Of a DNA stretch of 64,000 nucleotides, positions 23,927 through 35,984 are shown one piece after another. The notes beneath the pieces are model-generated. The model searched no databases, had not been told where the DNA came from, and saw only the letters and a list, made by a program, of their open reading frames with translations. The stretch's first letter is position 1. Each line of letters starts with the position of its first letter. A program made the position numbers and the translations under genes. The stretch is taken from NCBI GenBank assembly GCA_036186865.1, contig AP025053.1, forward strand, positions 8,326,660 through 8,390,659, read 5' to 3'. Origin of the DNA: Eustoma russellianum (taxonomy: Eukaryota > Streptophyta > Magnoliopsida > Gentianales > Gentianaceae).

Positions 23927-25526
23927 ATGGCAACCACAAATCTCAAAACCGAGCAAGAAGGTATGTCGAGCCAAAGGCCTCCTCTTTTTGACGGTGAGTC
24001 GTTTATTCAATGGAAACTAAGAATGAAGCTTTTTATTATGGCTATAGATATTGATCTTTGGTCGATTATAGAAGATGGTCTTTTTGTCCCATCTAAGTTA
24101 TCTACCGTAGACGGAGTCACACTAGAAGTTGTCAAACCTAGACAAGAATATACTAGTGATGATAAAAAGAAACTTAGCATGAATGCTAGGGCTATGCAAC
24201 TGCTCTTGAATGGATTAAGTAAAAGTGAGTCTAGTTATGCTTCAAACTGTTCGAGTGCACAAGAAATGTGAAGGATACTAGAAATGAAGCACGAAGGCAC
24301 GAGTCAAGTAAAAGAGTCAAAGATAAACATGCTTATGTCCACACTTGAGTCGTTTAAACTATTGCCTAATGAATCTATTGTTGATATGGATCTTCGTTTG
24401 ACTAGCATCTATAATTCTATTGAGTCTCTTGGTAAAGCTTTTACCATGCAGGAAAAAGTACAGAAAGTCTTACGAAGCCTTCCATCAGAGTGGGACTCTA
24501 AAGTAACCGCAATAGAAGAAAGCAAAGAAACGAACTCAATAAAGATGGAAGAGTTAATTGGATTACTTAAAGTGTACGAAAATAAACTCACCATACGGAA
24601 ATCAGAATCATCTAAACAAGGTAAAGCTATTGCTTTTAAATCAAATGAATACGTCTCTACTTCTTCCGATCACGTAGATGATAGTGATTCTGTATCAGAT
24701 AACGATGACCTAATTCTATTGGCTAAAGGCTTAAGAAAATTTATGAGAAGGTCATTTAGAAACAAAAATAAGGGTACTACAACTAAGAGAAATAAGAACA
24801 AGTCAAATGATAAAGATGTTAAATGTTATGAATGCGACAAACTTGGACATTTATCATATGACTGCCCCAATAAAGAAAAGCAAACAAATAAATACCCTGA
24901 CAAGGAGCGGAACAAGAATAGACGCATCTCAGAATCCAAGCAAAGGAAACGTGCTCTAAAGGCCTCCACTTGGAGTGATACATCGGATTCCGAGACTGAA
25001 ACCGAAGAAGAGACTGCACAAGTATGCTTTGTCCAAAGCATCAAATGAGGTATCATCTGATTCTGATTCTGAGTCTGAGCCCTCTTATGATGATCTTTTT
25101 AGTCAGTATTTAGAATTGCATAAATTTACTAAGACTCTCGCTAAGGAAAAGAAGCGATTAATTGAAGATAAGAAACTGTTAGAATCTTCTAACGAGAATC
25201 TTGTCGCTCAATTAAACGATTCAAAGAAAGAGTCATCATGCATCATCACTGGATTAAAGATAGAGATTTCATCATTAACCACTCAAAATAACGAAATGAA
25301 ATCCGAGATTTCAAATTTGAAATCAAGGAAAATAGATCTAGAGAAAATGATGAAACAGTTTGATGCGGGATCAAACATGCTACATCGTATTATCTTATCT
25401 CAAAAGCATGACAGTGACAAAACAGGTTTGGGATACGTTGATACTAATGAAGTATCCACCAAACCAACTAAGTTTGTTGTGTCTAAGAAAGTAGACACCC
25501 CAAAGCCTCAAGTGGCGCTAAGATGA
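23927..25526 (+). pseudogene. gag: C gag
   Basis: ATG at 23927 begins MATTNLKTEQEG, then the Sirevirus Gag start with RPPLFDGESF and DIDLWSIIEDG. A TGA at 24269-24271 replaces a likely Trp (QEM*RILEM) and the frame continues as ILEMKHEG. A middle domain (PNESIVDMDLRL, LPSEWDSKVTAIEE) leads to a zinc knuckle CYECDKLGHLSYDC near 24825-24865. Near 25035 a frameshift moves to the frame reading ASNEVSSDSDSE. A long charged, heptad-like coiled coil follows (about 25100-25370). Gag would assemble the particle and bind RNA. Two lesions prevent a full product. Confidence 0.88.
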
Positions 25527-25904
25527 CGCAAAAACCGCCTCTTCCCTCATCACTCCCCACTTCCTCTTCATATCATGTGAAATACAATTTTGTACCATAT
25601 AGATATGAAAAGAAAAGAGTGATGCATACACGACATTCATATCATCCACGCACTACGCACACACACACAAGGACATATCAAAAACATCCTTCATTCAATG
25701 AGTATAAAGGAGTTCTTGGGCAAAGTCCCAAAGTGCATTCACCACGTGTCTACTATATCGCACCTTCATCTACATTCTTGCCATTTGCTAGACCGAGAAG
25801 GATCACCCAAGTATGGGTACCGAAAGGTACTTTTACCAAGAGGTGATTAACTAACTCGAAAGGACCCAAAGTTAAAAGGGTACCTAAATCATCTTTTCAC
25901 ATTA
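25523..25904 (+). pseudogene. C Gag-protease linker
   Basis: A basic, Ser/Thr/His-rich open stretch (25523-25846) ends in QVWVPKGTF, a motif typical of the copia segment just before protease. It is in a different frame from both neighbours, so frameshifts lie on each side. Sequence from 25850 to about 25904 is the broken continuation into the protease. Confidence 0.7.
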
Positions 25905-28900
25905 CAGGGAGCCCACACATCGAAAGATACAACTATAAAGTGGTTCCTTGACAGTGGCTGCTCGAGGCACATGACGGGTGACTCGAGCTTGTTCACAAAA
26001 TTAAAGAAGGTCACAAAAGGCAGATCCGTGACCTTTGGAGACAACAACGAAGGCAAGATCATCAGAAAAGGTACGATAGGAAATCCAAGCACTCTTCAAA
26101 TCTCCAACGTCTATTTGGTAAGCAACTTATCTTACAATCTTCTTAGCATTTCTCAATTTATTGACAATGGCTTTGATGTGTGCTTCACTCACCCTTACTG
26201 CAATATAATAAATAAAAATGGAGAAACCGTTTTAAAAGGAAAACGAGAAGGTAACATTTTTACGCTTTCTATGGATGATGTGGTAGACGCTAAAGTTAAG
26301 TGCTTTATGTCAAATGAACCCAATGTGAATTTATGGCATAGACGTTTAGGACACATTGGTATTTCCACACTAGAAAAACTCCAACGAAAGAACTTAATAC
26401 GATGACTGCCTACACTTGATTTAGACAACTTTCAGTTGTGAGAATCTTGCATAAAAGGCAAACAAACACGTGAGTCACTTAAGCCTAAGAATGAAATAAG
26501 CACGACTAGAGTCTTAGAACTACTACACGTTGATTTGTTTGGTCCTAGTCGCACTACAAGCCTTGGTGGGCGCCACTATGCATGCATGATTGTTGATGAT
26601 TTTTCTCGTTATACTTGGACTTTATTTCTTGCACATAAGGATGATAGTGCCATTGAAATTGCGAAATTAATTAAACAACTTGAAAATCAATACGGTGTCA
26701 ATGTGAAAAGGATAAGAAGCGATAGAGGAGGTGAATTTAAAAACAAAGATATGATTTCATTTTGCGAAGAAAAAGGAATCAAGCATGAGTTTTCGCCACC
26801 TAGAACTCCATAATTAAATGGAGTAGTAGAAAGAAAGAATCGAACATTACAAGAAATCGCTAGGACTATGTTATGCGAAAATAAATTGCCTAGATTTCTG
26901 TGGGCGGAAGCCGTAAATTGTGCATGCTACATAGTAAATCGCCTATCTATAAGAAAGAAAATAAACAAGACGCCTTATGAGATATTGAATGATCGCATGC
27001 CTAAGATTGACTATTTTCGTGTGTTTGGATGCAAATGTTTTGTTTTGAATACAAAAGATAATTTAGATAAATTTGAATCTAAATCAATTGAATGCATCTT
27101 TGTTGGTTACTCTATAAATTCAAAAGCATATAGATGTTATGATCCTCTCACTAGACAAATCATAGAATCTATTCATGTGAAGTTTAATGAATTCGGTGAG
27201 ATTGATAAAGATAACGAATATGATGATGACTTTGAATTGAAACCCGTGTTGAATGAAGATGATGGTACATTTAATATGCATGACATGAATGACACACTAG
27301 AAATGCATGATCACTTAGAAATGCATGATAACATAGAAAAAAATCAACCAAGATGGCATAGAGATCACCCACATGATCTCATCATAGGCGACATCACTCA
27401 CGGTGTGCGACCACGTAGAAGAATTACTTCAGATGAAATAAATCAATTTCATGCTATGATTTCTGAAATTGAACCCAAAAATGTGCATGATGCTTTGAGT
27501 GATTCTTCTTGGATTGATGCTATGCATGATGAGCTTAATCAATTCGTTAGAAATGATGTATGGGATTTAGTGCCTCGATCACAAGATAAGACCATAATAG
27601 GCACAAAGTGGGTATTTAGGAATAAAATGAATGAAGAAGGAAAGGTCGTTAGGAATAAAGCTAGACTTGTAGCACAAGGCTATAATCAAGAAGAAGGAAT
27701 TGACTACGACGAAACATTTGCACCCGTAGCACGTTTAGAAGCCATACGACTCTTACTTACTATTGCTTGCATGAAAGATTTCAAATTATATCAAATGGAC
27801 GTAAAAAGTGCATTCCTAAACGGATTTATACAAGAAAAAGTATACGTGAAACAACCACCCGGTTTTGAAGATTTGAAACATTCCGATCACGTGTACAAAC
27901 TAAAGAAGGCACTATACGGACTAAAGCAAGCGCCGAGAGCATGGTATGATCGGTTTGCTACTTTCCTTTTAGAAAATGATTTTAAACGAGGTACTATAGA
28001 TAGTACACTATTTTTGAAACAAGATAAATCGGATTTACTTATTATTCAAATCTATGTTGATGACATTATTTTCGGTTCTACCTCACATAGACTTGTTGAA
28101 GATTTTGAAAATTGCATGAAATCCGAATTTGAAATGTCTATGGTTGGTGAACTTAACTATTTTCTTGGATTGCAGATTAAGCAAACAAGTAAACGCATTC
28201 ACATAAGTCAAGCAAAATATGTCAATGACATGATTAAAAAGTTCAACTTTGAAAATTTGAAACCATCCCCCACCCCAATGAGTGTCACTACTAAATTGGA
28301 CAAAGATGAACATGGTAAAGACTTTGATAATGGCCTATATAGATCTATGATTGGTTCTTTGCTATATTTAACTGCCAGTAGGCCTGATATTAGGTTCAGT
28401 GTATGCATGTGTGTACGTTTTCAAAGTCAACCTAAGGTGTCTCATTATAATGCGGTAAAAAGAATCTTCCGCTATATTAAGCACACGCCCACCTTAGGAA
28501 TTTGGTACGATAAGGATTCCGAATTTAACTTACATGCTTATACTGATGCAGATTATGGTGGCTGCAAAATAGATAGGAAGAGCACGAGTGGGACTTGCCA
28601 ATTTATAGGAAACTCACTCATTTCATGGTTTTCCAAAAAGCAAGCAAGCGTTGCTTTGTCCACTACTGAGGCTTAGTACATGGCACTTAGCCTTTGTTGC
28701 ACACAGTTGTTGTGGATAAAACAACAACTCTCGGACTTTGGAATTACTGTAAATAGAATTCCTATATACTGTGATAGTATGAGTGCCATCAATCTGTCTA
28801 AGAACCCCGTGTTACACTCTAAGGCTAAGCATATAGAAGTACGCTATCACTTTCTTCGTGATCACGTAAACAATGGTGATATCGTCATAGATCACGTACG

Positions 28901-29003
28901 CACAGAAGCACAAGTAGTGGATATCTTTACAAAAGCCTTAAATCAAGTCACGTATGAATCTCTTCGTTCTAAATTAGGCATGATTTCAGTTGATATGATT
29001 TGA
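25905..29003 (+). pseudogene. pol: C pol: protease, integrase, RT, RNase H
   Basis: One reading frame runs the whole length and is broken only by nonsense codons: TGA 26403, TGA 26439, TAA 26811 and TAG 28674. Order: protease active site WFLDSGCSRHMTGD (about 25941-25980); GAG-pre-integrase LWHRRLGHIG (about 26330); integrase D, D and E in IVDDFSRY, SDRGGEF and VVERKNRT; RT with KWVFRNKM, ETFAPVARLEAIR and catalytic YVDD (28052-28063); RNase H with TDADYGG; and C-terminal IFTKALNQ. It would process Gag-Pol, copy RNA and integrate cDNA. The stops inactivate it, but domains and catalytic residues are otherwise kept. Confidence 0.92.
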
Positions 29004-29238
29004 TTTGACGTAATTTGATTTTCTTTCCTTATTTACAGGTATCTTTTGATTTACTTTCTAAAATAAAGGGGGAGAGAAAGCATGATTTAAGGGGGAGAGA
29101 GAGATACTAATTAATACTGATTGCATAAATCAAGGGGGAGCGGAGATACTAATTAATACTGATTGCATAAATCAAGGGGGAGCGGATTCGAAATTTAAAT
29201 TTCAAATTTTGAATTTATGCATAATTGAAGGGGGAGTG
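29004..29238 (+). promoter_or_regulatory. C repeated polypurine tracts before the 3' LTR
   Basis: No gene. Five or more AAGGGGGAG-type purine tracts occur between about 29066 and 29236, two of them inside a tandem repeat starting GATACTAATTAATACTG. Repeated polypurine tracts of this kind are a known Sirevirus trait and prime plus-strand synthesis. Gypsy element D inserted right after GAGTG at 29234-29238; the true LTR-adjacent tract is at 42693-42704. Confidence 0.82.
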
Positions 29239-31333
29239 TGTTGTACCCCAACGATCATGTACGTGAAAACTATGAATATGAGACGGAATGAAAGCGACAA
29301 TTTCTTTTAGCGCGTGTTACTTAAGTCAACTTAACCCTCTTTACTTAATTATTATTGAGGTGATACCAAGCCAATTTAAATAAGGAAACTTCAAGAAAGT
29401 AGTATATGAAATATAGAGCTATATGAACCATACATACCATTAGGTATGTGCGTGTATATGATATATGTGTATGAAATGTATAAATACCTACATGCGTATA
29501 CATAAGAGGATATATATATAGTACACGTGGCGTGTATATGTATGTATACATACACATACTAATCTTAGAATATGATAAAATAAAGAAAACAATATAGTGC
29601 ATGAATCAAAATTACAAGAAATATCAAGTTGCCCAAGAAGCCTAAAATTCGGCCAAGGCATGAAGGGGATTCTAGAATTCTCTAGCCAATTTTATTAGTT
29701 AAAATAATTACTTAAAGTCTACTACACCATTAAGACAAGAAGTTATTATGCAAAGAGTAAATAGAAAACAAAATAGACATGCATTTAAGGAACAAATAAG
29801 ACAACTCATTAAAGAAAGAAGTAGTATGGTTGAGGTCATAAAGACCCCAACCAAAATCGGCCATGGAGGATTTTTAAATCCTACCATGGTTACTTTTTCC
29901 TTAAACCAAGGTTAAGATAACCATGATATGATAAAGTAACTTGGGTTAGCTCAAAAGTAACCATAGTTGGAATAAAGTAACATTGGTTAACACTCATGGA
30001 AACCCTAACCTCCCTATTATCCCTCCAAAATCGGCCAAGCCCTCCCCATCTCCTAGATTTTTAAATCTTGCAAGACTACACCCTACATTCATCTAGAAAA
30101 TTCTTCCCAAGCAAGCCAAGCAACACTTAGCAAAATTCCCTCCTACCCTCACCAATATTTCGGCCCCCATCCTCTTGGAGGATAGGAGTTCAACTTCACT
30201 TTCAAGACTCAAGAAGACATCTAGGTAAGTCTTGTTCCAAGCTTCCTTAAGTGAATTCTTATTTGGTGAAGAATGAAGCTCACATGAACTCCTTCTCTCC
30301 ATGCCAAAACCGTGACATCCATGGGTTAAATAGGTGAAAGTCTTCAACTTTCCTAGGTGGTGTTATGGTGAGGTGCTTGAATCTCCATTCCAAGCTCATT
30401 TTGGTAAGATGCTCTAGCCCTCAAACATATCCTATTTTCTCTATTGGATAAAGACTAATCTTTTCCTTTCATTTCCATCAAAACCGTATGCTCAAGGTAA
30501 GGAAGGAGAAGGATTTCAACTTAACTCACTCCGTAACCAAGCAAAGACAAGAGCTTTAGCTTGAAGAGGCAAGTATACAATGATCTCTCATGATTTATTT
30601 AAAGAATTTGTGACTTGAATGCTTAGAAGTTCTTAAGATATGATCTTTAGTTGAATATCTTAAGTTTGAGACTATATCTTAGTGATTCCCTAAGAACAAT
30701 GCCTTGCATGTGATTTATTCCTTTAAAGATGAAGTCTTTTTCTATATGCTATATGAAATAAGGCTGACCTAGAGTGAAATAAGGTTCACCTAAGTAGGTC
30801 TAGACAAGATTGACTTGTGAATGTAACACAAAAGGTCCTAAGGAAAGAAAACATGTGAAAGCTAGGAGCTTTATGAGGTTATTGGTAAGTTTAGATTAAG
30901 ATGACTCTTGAATGTGAATGCATGCTTGAATATGTGTTGTAAAATGTGGTTAAGGCAACACACAAGTTTCGGCCCAAAGTATTGAGTGAAAACATGGACA
31001 TTTGACTTGGATAAGATGACAAAATAGCAAACCACTGGAAGTGGACAGAATAGAGTGACGTTTTAGATGCTTTAAGAACTGACCTTACAGAACTTCAATA
31101 AAGCTAATTTTTGGTACAGAGCTAGCCTCGTGAGTGTAGTGCAAGTGAGAGTTGGAATTTCGTTAAAATCAGTTACTGATTATTTGTAAGAAATTATACG
31201 GTAAAACTGCTCCAGTAGAAAATTCTAGAGTTAGGCAGAATTGATCACTGGTTTCAACGAATTAAAAGAGGACCTTGTGGACCTTCAATAAATCTGATTT
31301 TTGGCATAGAGCTAGTCCCATGAGTGTAGCAGA

Positions 31334-31642
31334 TAGGGGTGTTAACAAACCGAGTCGAACCGAATACTAAGTTTTCGAACTTGAATTCGTTTAGCTAAAC
31401 GAATAGTTCGGCTCGGTTCGTTTAGCTAAACGAACTTTAAAATTGGTTCGAGTTCGGCTCGATAACCTTATAACTGTTTAAACGAGCCGAACTGTTCACG
31501 AACAGTTCGACTCGTTTAACTAAACGAACTCGAATACCTATTCGAATTCGGCTCGTTAACAAATAATTAACGAACGAATACGAACCGAACACGAACCGAA
31601 CTCGAATAGTTCGCGAACGGCTCGGTTTGTTTAACACCCCTA
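31334..31642. mobile_element. hAT-like MITE in D's 5' LTR
   Basis: 309-bp non-coding element with terminal inverted repeats TAGGGGTGTTAACAAACCGAG and its near-complement, flanked by the 8-bp target duplication GTAGCAGA (31326-31333 and 31643-31650). D's 3' LTR lacks it at the matching site (near 40720). The 8-bp duplication and TAGGG-type ends point to the hAT superfamily. Inside are repeated palindromes around TTTAGCTAAA. It has no transposase, so it depended on one in trans. Confidence 0.9.
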
Positions 31643-32534
31643 GTAGCAGATATGAGAGTTAGAATTTCGGTAAAATAAGTTATGGTTAATTTTTAATAAA
31701 ATAATTAGTGAGACTGATCAGGCTGTAAATCCTGGAACATGACAGAATGATGTAATGTTTTGAACGGCTGGAAAAGAGACCTTGTAGAGGACCAATAAAG
31801 ATGATTTTTGGCATGGTAATAATACTATGAGTGTAGTGAACACGCCAGCTGGAATTTTGGTAAAACAAGTTCTGGATTATTTTATATGAATTAATTAGTC
31901 AAACTGCTCAACTGAAACCACTGGAACCAATCTGAAGTTTAGTAACGACTTTATGGACTCAGAAAGGGGACTTAGAGATATGAAAATAGGCTAAATTTCG
32001 GTAGGATACTAGTTCCACGTGTTTATGATTTGTGCGAGTTGGAATTTCTGAAAAACGAATCTCGGATTTGCCGCAATTGAATTTTTAGTAGAATGTGTCA
32101 GTTCAGTTTCAGCACTTAATCCGTTTCGGAAGTTAATTAAATGAGCCTTTTATGGTTATTGAAGTAATCTGAAATTTTTACGACATGTATCTAAGATTCC
32201 ACCTAATGTATGGATGACAAAAGACTATGGAAATGGACTTATTTGGTTAGCTTAACCGCCCCATGAATATGAAGTAAAAGTCTGGAAGAATTTAGCCTCT
32301 GCATTCATGCATGTTGATATGTTATAAGGAATGCCTACGCTTATTCATGTCATGACTTGCATTGCATATCACGGCATGTATCACGCATGATCATGAACCT
32401 GATTTTCATGGATTTTAAGATGCAATCAAGTTTTACAAGCGACTATGTTTTCGTTATGCATGAAAAGTTTTTACGGTCCCATGTTTTTAAAGAAAGCTTC
32501 ATGATTCCTTTGCCGGCCAAGCATGCGACTAACC

Positions 32535-32795
32535 CGACTCCAGACCCGGGGTTAATTGGTCTGATGACATGATATGTTCTGGACCCGTTCAGATCTGGGG
32601 TTAATTGATCTGATATCTGTTCTGGACCCGTTCAGATCCGGGGTTAATTGATCTGATATCTGTTCTGGACCCGTTCAGATCCGAGGTTAATTGATCTGAT
32701 ATCTGTTCTGGACCCGTTTAGGCCCGGGGTTAATTGGTCTGATGATATGTTCTGGACCCGCTCAGATCCGGGGTTAATTGATCTGACACTCTATT
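32535..32795 (+). repeat. 43-bp minisatellite in D 5' LTR
   Basis: About five to six tandem units beginning GTTCTGGACCCG and containing GGGGTTAATTGATCTGA. Single-base variants differ among units. The 3' LTR has the same array at about 41610-41866. The related B LTR carries a diverged array at 47041-47290. Confidence 0.88.
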
Positions 32796-33572
32796 TTTAC
32801 GACATGTTACTTTATGGGACCAAAATGATGTTTTGACATGACATGACATGACATCATGTATTGCATCTTGCATAATTCACGAACATGAGGACATGTTGCA
32901 TGGTACAGTTAATAGTTATAAGTTATTATTGGTATAGCATTACCTAAAAACCTACTTAAGTCGAACGCCAAGTAAGTTCAGGATCTAAGATTAGGTATGG
33001 TATAGCATTCCCTAATACATGCTAAAGCCGAACGTCAAGTGAGTTCAGGATCCAAGATCAGGTATGAATTATGATTATTTGAGGTTTTTGGGGTAATACA
33101 TTCATGTTATGATTCTTTACGTATTTCATGGTCGTTTATTGTATTCTTGCTGGGTGATTTTTATCACTCACACTTTATTTTTCCCCCCAGAGCCAGATAA
33201 TGCCAAGATAGAATGGATCGAGGATGAGCCGAGGGTACCTTATCCATAGGCGAGAAGATATGAAGGGAGCTAAGCTAAGGACTTTTGTGCGGCCAAGACG
33301 TTTTGTATCATGACTATGTTTGAACTCTCTGGATTTCAGTTATGTTATTTTAGGGGACTACTACTTTTGGGAACTTAGTAAATTAGTGATGCATGCTTGA
33401 TTTGAAAAGTTTTAATTCTGCCTAAATTTTACTACCATGTTAAATGTTAGCATGGAGTCCACGACTTAAGTTATGGATGTTCGCATGTTATGCATGACGT
33501 CTTGTACTCTCCTTAGTGAAGTACGGCGGGTGCACCGTATCCGGACGAGGCCCGGGTGCAGGGCGCTACAGG

Positions 33573-33584
33573 TGGTATCAGAGC
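33573..33584 (+). promoter_or_regulatory. D primer-binding site
   Basis: TGGTATCAGAGC begins two bases after the LTR end GCGCTACA and complements initiator tRNA-Met. The following 287 bases to the gag start are a leader rich in 'cttaga/ctaagt' motifs without a gene. Confidence 0.9.
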
Positions 33585-33871
33585 CCAGGCTCTAGATTTC
33601 GGGCAGAACGTAAGACTAAGTTATGATCCTAGCAATCTAAGTTTGATCTTAGACCTAAGTCATGATCTTAGATGAGTGATGACCTTAGACTAGGACCACG
33701 TAGACCGGGTTTACGATGTAACTTAATAAAGAATCTTGAACTATGAAGCTAGGTCTATGACGTAAGACATGCCCTTTCCTTCCGTATTTTAAAATTTTGA
33801 ATTATGGTCCTTGGTCAAATAAATTTATTTTATTCCGATATTCTAAATAGACGATAAACCCATAAGTACAG

Positions 33872-35059
33872 ATGGTGAGACCACGTGGCAGACCTCCGAG
33901 AGCACGACCAGCTGCTCAGGAGCCCATTCCTCCACCACCAACACAGGTCCCGCCGCCACCTCAGCCGGATCAGGATCCTCCAGCACAGAATAATCCACCA
34001 CCGGCTCCACAGGCACCTGTTCCTCCGGGCATCCCGGATATGAATGCATTTCAGACCTTTTGTCAAGTCGTTACGCAAATAGGACAAGGCCTAATTCATC
34101 AGAATGCTCCACCTCAGCCACATCAGCCAGTAAGGGATGCCCAGTACTATTTTGAGAAGCTCAAGAGGGCTAATGTACCACCGTTTGAGGGAAAACCTGA
34201 CCCAGATACTGCGGAGAAGTGGCTAGATGAAGTTGAAAATTGTTTTGAGCTAATTCAAGCCCCAGAGGAGATGAAGGCTCAGGCTATCAGACCTTTCTTG
34301 ATCAATGAAGCTAATCAATGGTGGAAGACGAACCTGCAACCTTTGCCTAGACCTATTACTTGGGAAAGATTTCTGCAAGAATTTCATAAGTTCTATATCC
34401 CTCCATCAGTCAAATTGCAAAAGAGGCATGAGTTTGAATCTCTGAGGCAAGAGTTGGGTATGACGGTAGCTGAGTACGCAAATAAGTTCATCGCACTTGG
34501 GAGGTTTCAGCCTGTTACTAAGAATGATGAGGAAACGAAAATGCTGAAGTTTGAAAGAGGTCTGAACCCAAGAATTAGGACATGGTTAGTGAATGCAAAT
34601 CCTGCCAATTTTGGAGCACTTCTGAATGCATGCTACCGTATACAGAGGGATATTATACGAAGAGATGATGTGGTCAAAAGCGAGAAAGACAAAGAACCGG
34701 AACTGAGAAGTATAGGAAAATGGCTAAGAAGAATTTCAGAGGATCCGTTCGTCAGGGACAATCTCAAGGACAGAATCAGCGACGCAAGAAAAATCAAAAT
34801 AATCAGCCGAAGAATCAGGCCCCAGCTCAGCAGCCAGCGATACCAGTATGCCCTCATTGCCAGAAGAGGCACGTGGGAGAATGTAGGTGGAAGACAGGTA
34901 AGTGCTTTGGATGCGGAAAGGATGGTCATATGATTAAGGATTGCCCGGAAAAGGGAGCACAACCACAACAACATCAAAGGAATCAGCGACCACGTGCAAA
35001 TGCAAGGGTGCACGCTATGACTGATGCTGATGTTGAGGAGACCGCTGACGTAGTGACTG
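33872..35059 (+). pseudogene. gag: D gag (exon 1)
   Basis: ATG at 33872 starts MVRPRGRPPRAR, followed by a Pro/Gln-rich stretch, then the retrotransposon Gag domain (FEGKPDPDTAEKWL, WWKTNLQPL, FHKFYIPPSV, EYANKFIALGRF). A one-base frameshift near 34690-34710 moves the frame to KYRKMAKKNFRG. A basic linker and zinc knuckle CFGCGKDGHMIKDC (about 34897-34940) follow. The exon ends DVVT plus the first base of Gly at 35059, directly before a GTAAGA donor. Unspliced, the frame ends at TAA 35068-35070, giving Gag alone. Gag would make the particle shell and bind RNA. Confidence 0.88.
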
Positions 35060-35141
35060 GTAAGATTTAAAGTTTTATGTCTTCAATACCTTTCACTTAT
35101 GCATGACTATCATATTACTTAGAAAAACGTGCCTGGTTCAG
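35060..35141 (+). other. D intron 1 between Gag and protease
   Basis: 82 bases from GTAAGATTTAAAG to CCTGGTTCAG. Removing it joins VVT-G to GTILVCSIP in frame (phase 1) and compensates the frame change between Gag and protease. It carries the in-frame stop TAA nine bases past the exon end. G1 has an intron at the same codon and phase. Splicing itself is inferred. Confidence 0.8.
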
Positions 35142-35984
35142 GAACTATCTTAGTGTGTAGCATACCTGCAAATGTGTTGTTCGACAGTGGCGCTAGCCAC
35201 TCATTTATCTCAAGGAAGTTTGCTAAGAATATCGATCATGATCCAATCCGATTGGATTCACCTTATAGGGTACAAGCAGCTGGCGACCAGGTGCTTGTTT
35301 CCCCATCACATATTCAGAAATTGTGCGCTTGAGTTTAATGACCAGTTGTTTGAGGCCAATTTGATCCCCATATCTATGAGTGATTTTGATGTGATACTTG
35401 GAATGGATTGGCTCTCAAAGAATCATGCTCACATTGATTGCCGAAGCAGGCAAGTTATCATTAAGAACCCAACTCGAGAGGAGATGTCATTCCAAGGAGG
35501 AACTAAGTTAAAGAAACCATCCAAGAAAGTCTTTGTTAACGCAGCTTGTGCCAGTCAAGCATTAAAGAAAGGTCATGAAGGATTCTTGGTGTATGTTTTA
35601 AGTGCTGAACAAGAAAGCCCTACCCTTGCACAAGTCCCAGTTGTTAGTGAATACCCTGATGTATTTCCTGATGATCTGTCTGGACTACCTCCTGATCGCG
35701 AGATTGCTTTTGAAATAAACCTTGTTCCAGGAGCTAAACCCATATCGAAAGCCCCTTATCGCATGGCACCTGCGGAATTAAAGGAGCTAAAGGAACAGTT
35801 ACATGAGCTATTAGAAAGGAAACTTATTCGCCCCAGTGTTACACCTTGGGGTGCTCCGGTGCTATTCGTGAAAAAGAAAGACGGAAGTATGCGCTTATGC
35901 ATCGATTACCGGGAGCTCAACAAAATCACCATAAAGAACAAGTACCCATTGCCCCGGATTGACGATTTATTCGACCAGCTCAGG
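35142..35984 (+). pseudogene. pol: D protease and RT N-terminus (exon 2)
   Basis: Starts GTILV after intron 1, then protease LFDSGASHSF with catalytic DSG (about 35177-35206) and ILGMDWL (about 35394-35414). The linker has FPDDLSGLPPDREI and PYRMAPAELKELKEQ. RT begins with RPSVTPWGAPVLFVKKKDG, LCIDYRELNK and YPLPRIDDLFDQLR. A frameshift lies somewhere in 35295-35345, between the DSG and ILGMDWL segments. The exon ends at 35984 (AGG) before GTAAGT. Confidence 0.88.

Larger units (their letters stand above)
29239..33570 (+). repeat. D 5' LTR
   Basis: 4,332 bases, about 300 longer than the 3' LTR because of a 309-bp MITE (31334-31642). Otherwise the two LTRs are visibly near-identical, with small indels such as a TA microsatellite difference near 29510 versus 38890. 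A 43-bp minisatellite occupies about 32535-32795. Open frames here are antisense or non-conserved. Confidence 0.92.

Noticed and set aside
25880..25910. Possible 3' splice site (TTTTCACATTACAG) before the C protease
   Set aside because: No matching donor that would restore the frame could be identified, and the Gag-protease linker here is broken by ordinary frameshifts.
29004..29238. Envelope-like gene downstream of C pol, as in some Sireviruses
   Set aside because: Only 235 bases before D and 55 after D remain, filled with polypurine tracts. No membrane or coiled-coil coding text is seen.
29400..29560. TA/GT-rich stretch in D LTR as an origin or matrix site
   Set aside because: It is a simple-sequence tract that differs in length between the two LTRs; nothing else supports a function.
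32535..32795. CRISPR-like repeat array
   Set aside because: Units abut without unique spacers, the array sits inside a plant LTR, and it is duplicated in the 3' LTR. It is a minisatellite.
34633..35013. Long antisense frames over gag and pol (for example 34633-35013, 38210-38677, 33830-34087)
   Set aside because: They mirror the sense coding sequence and show no recognised domain.
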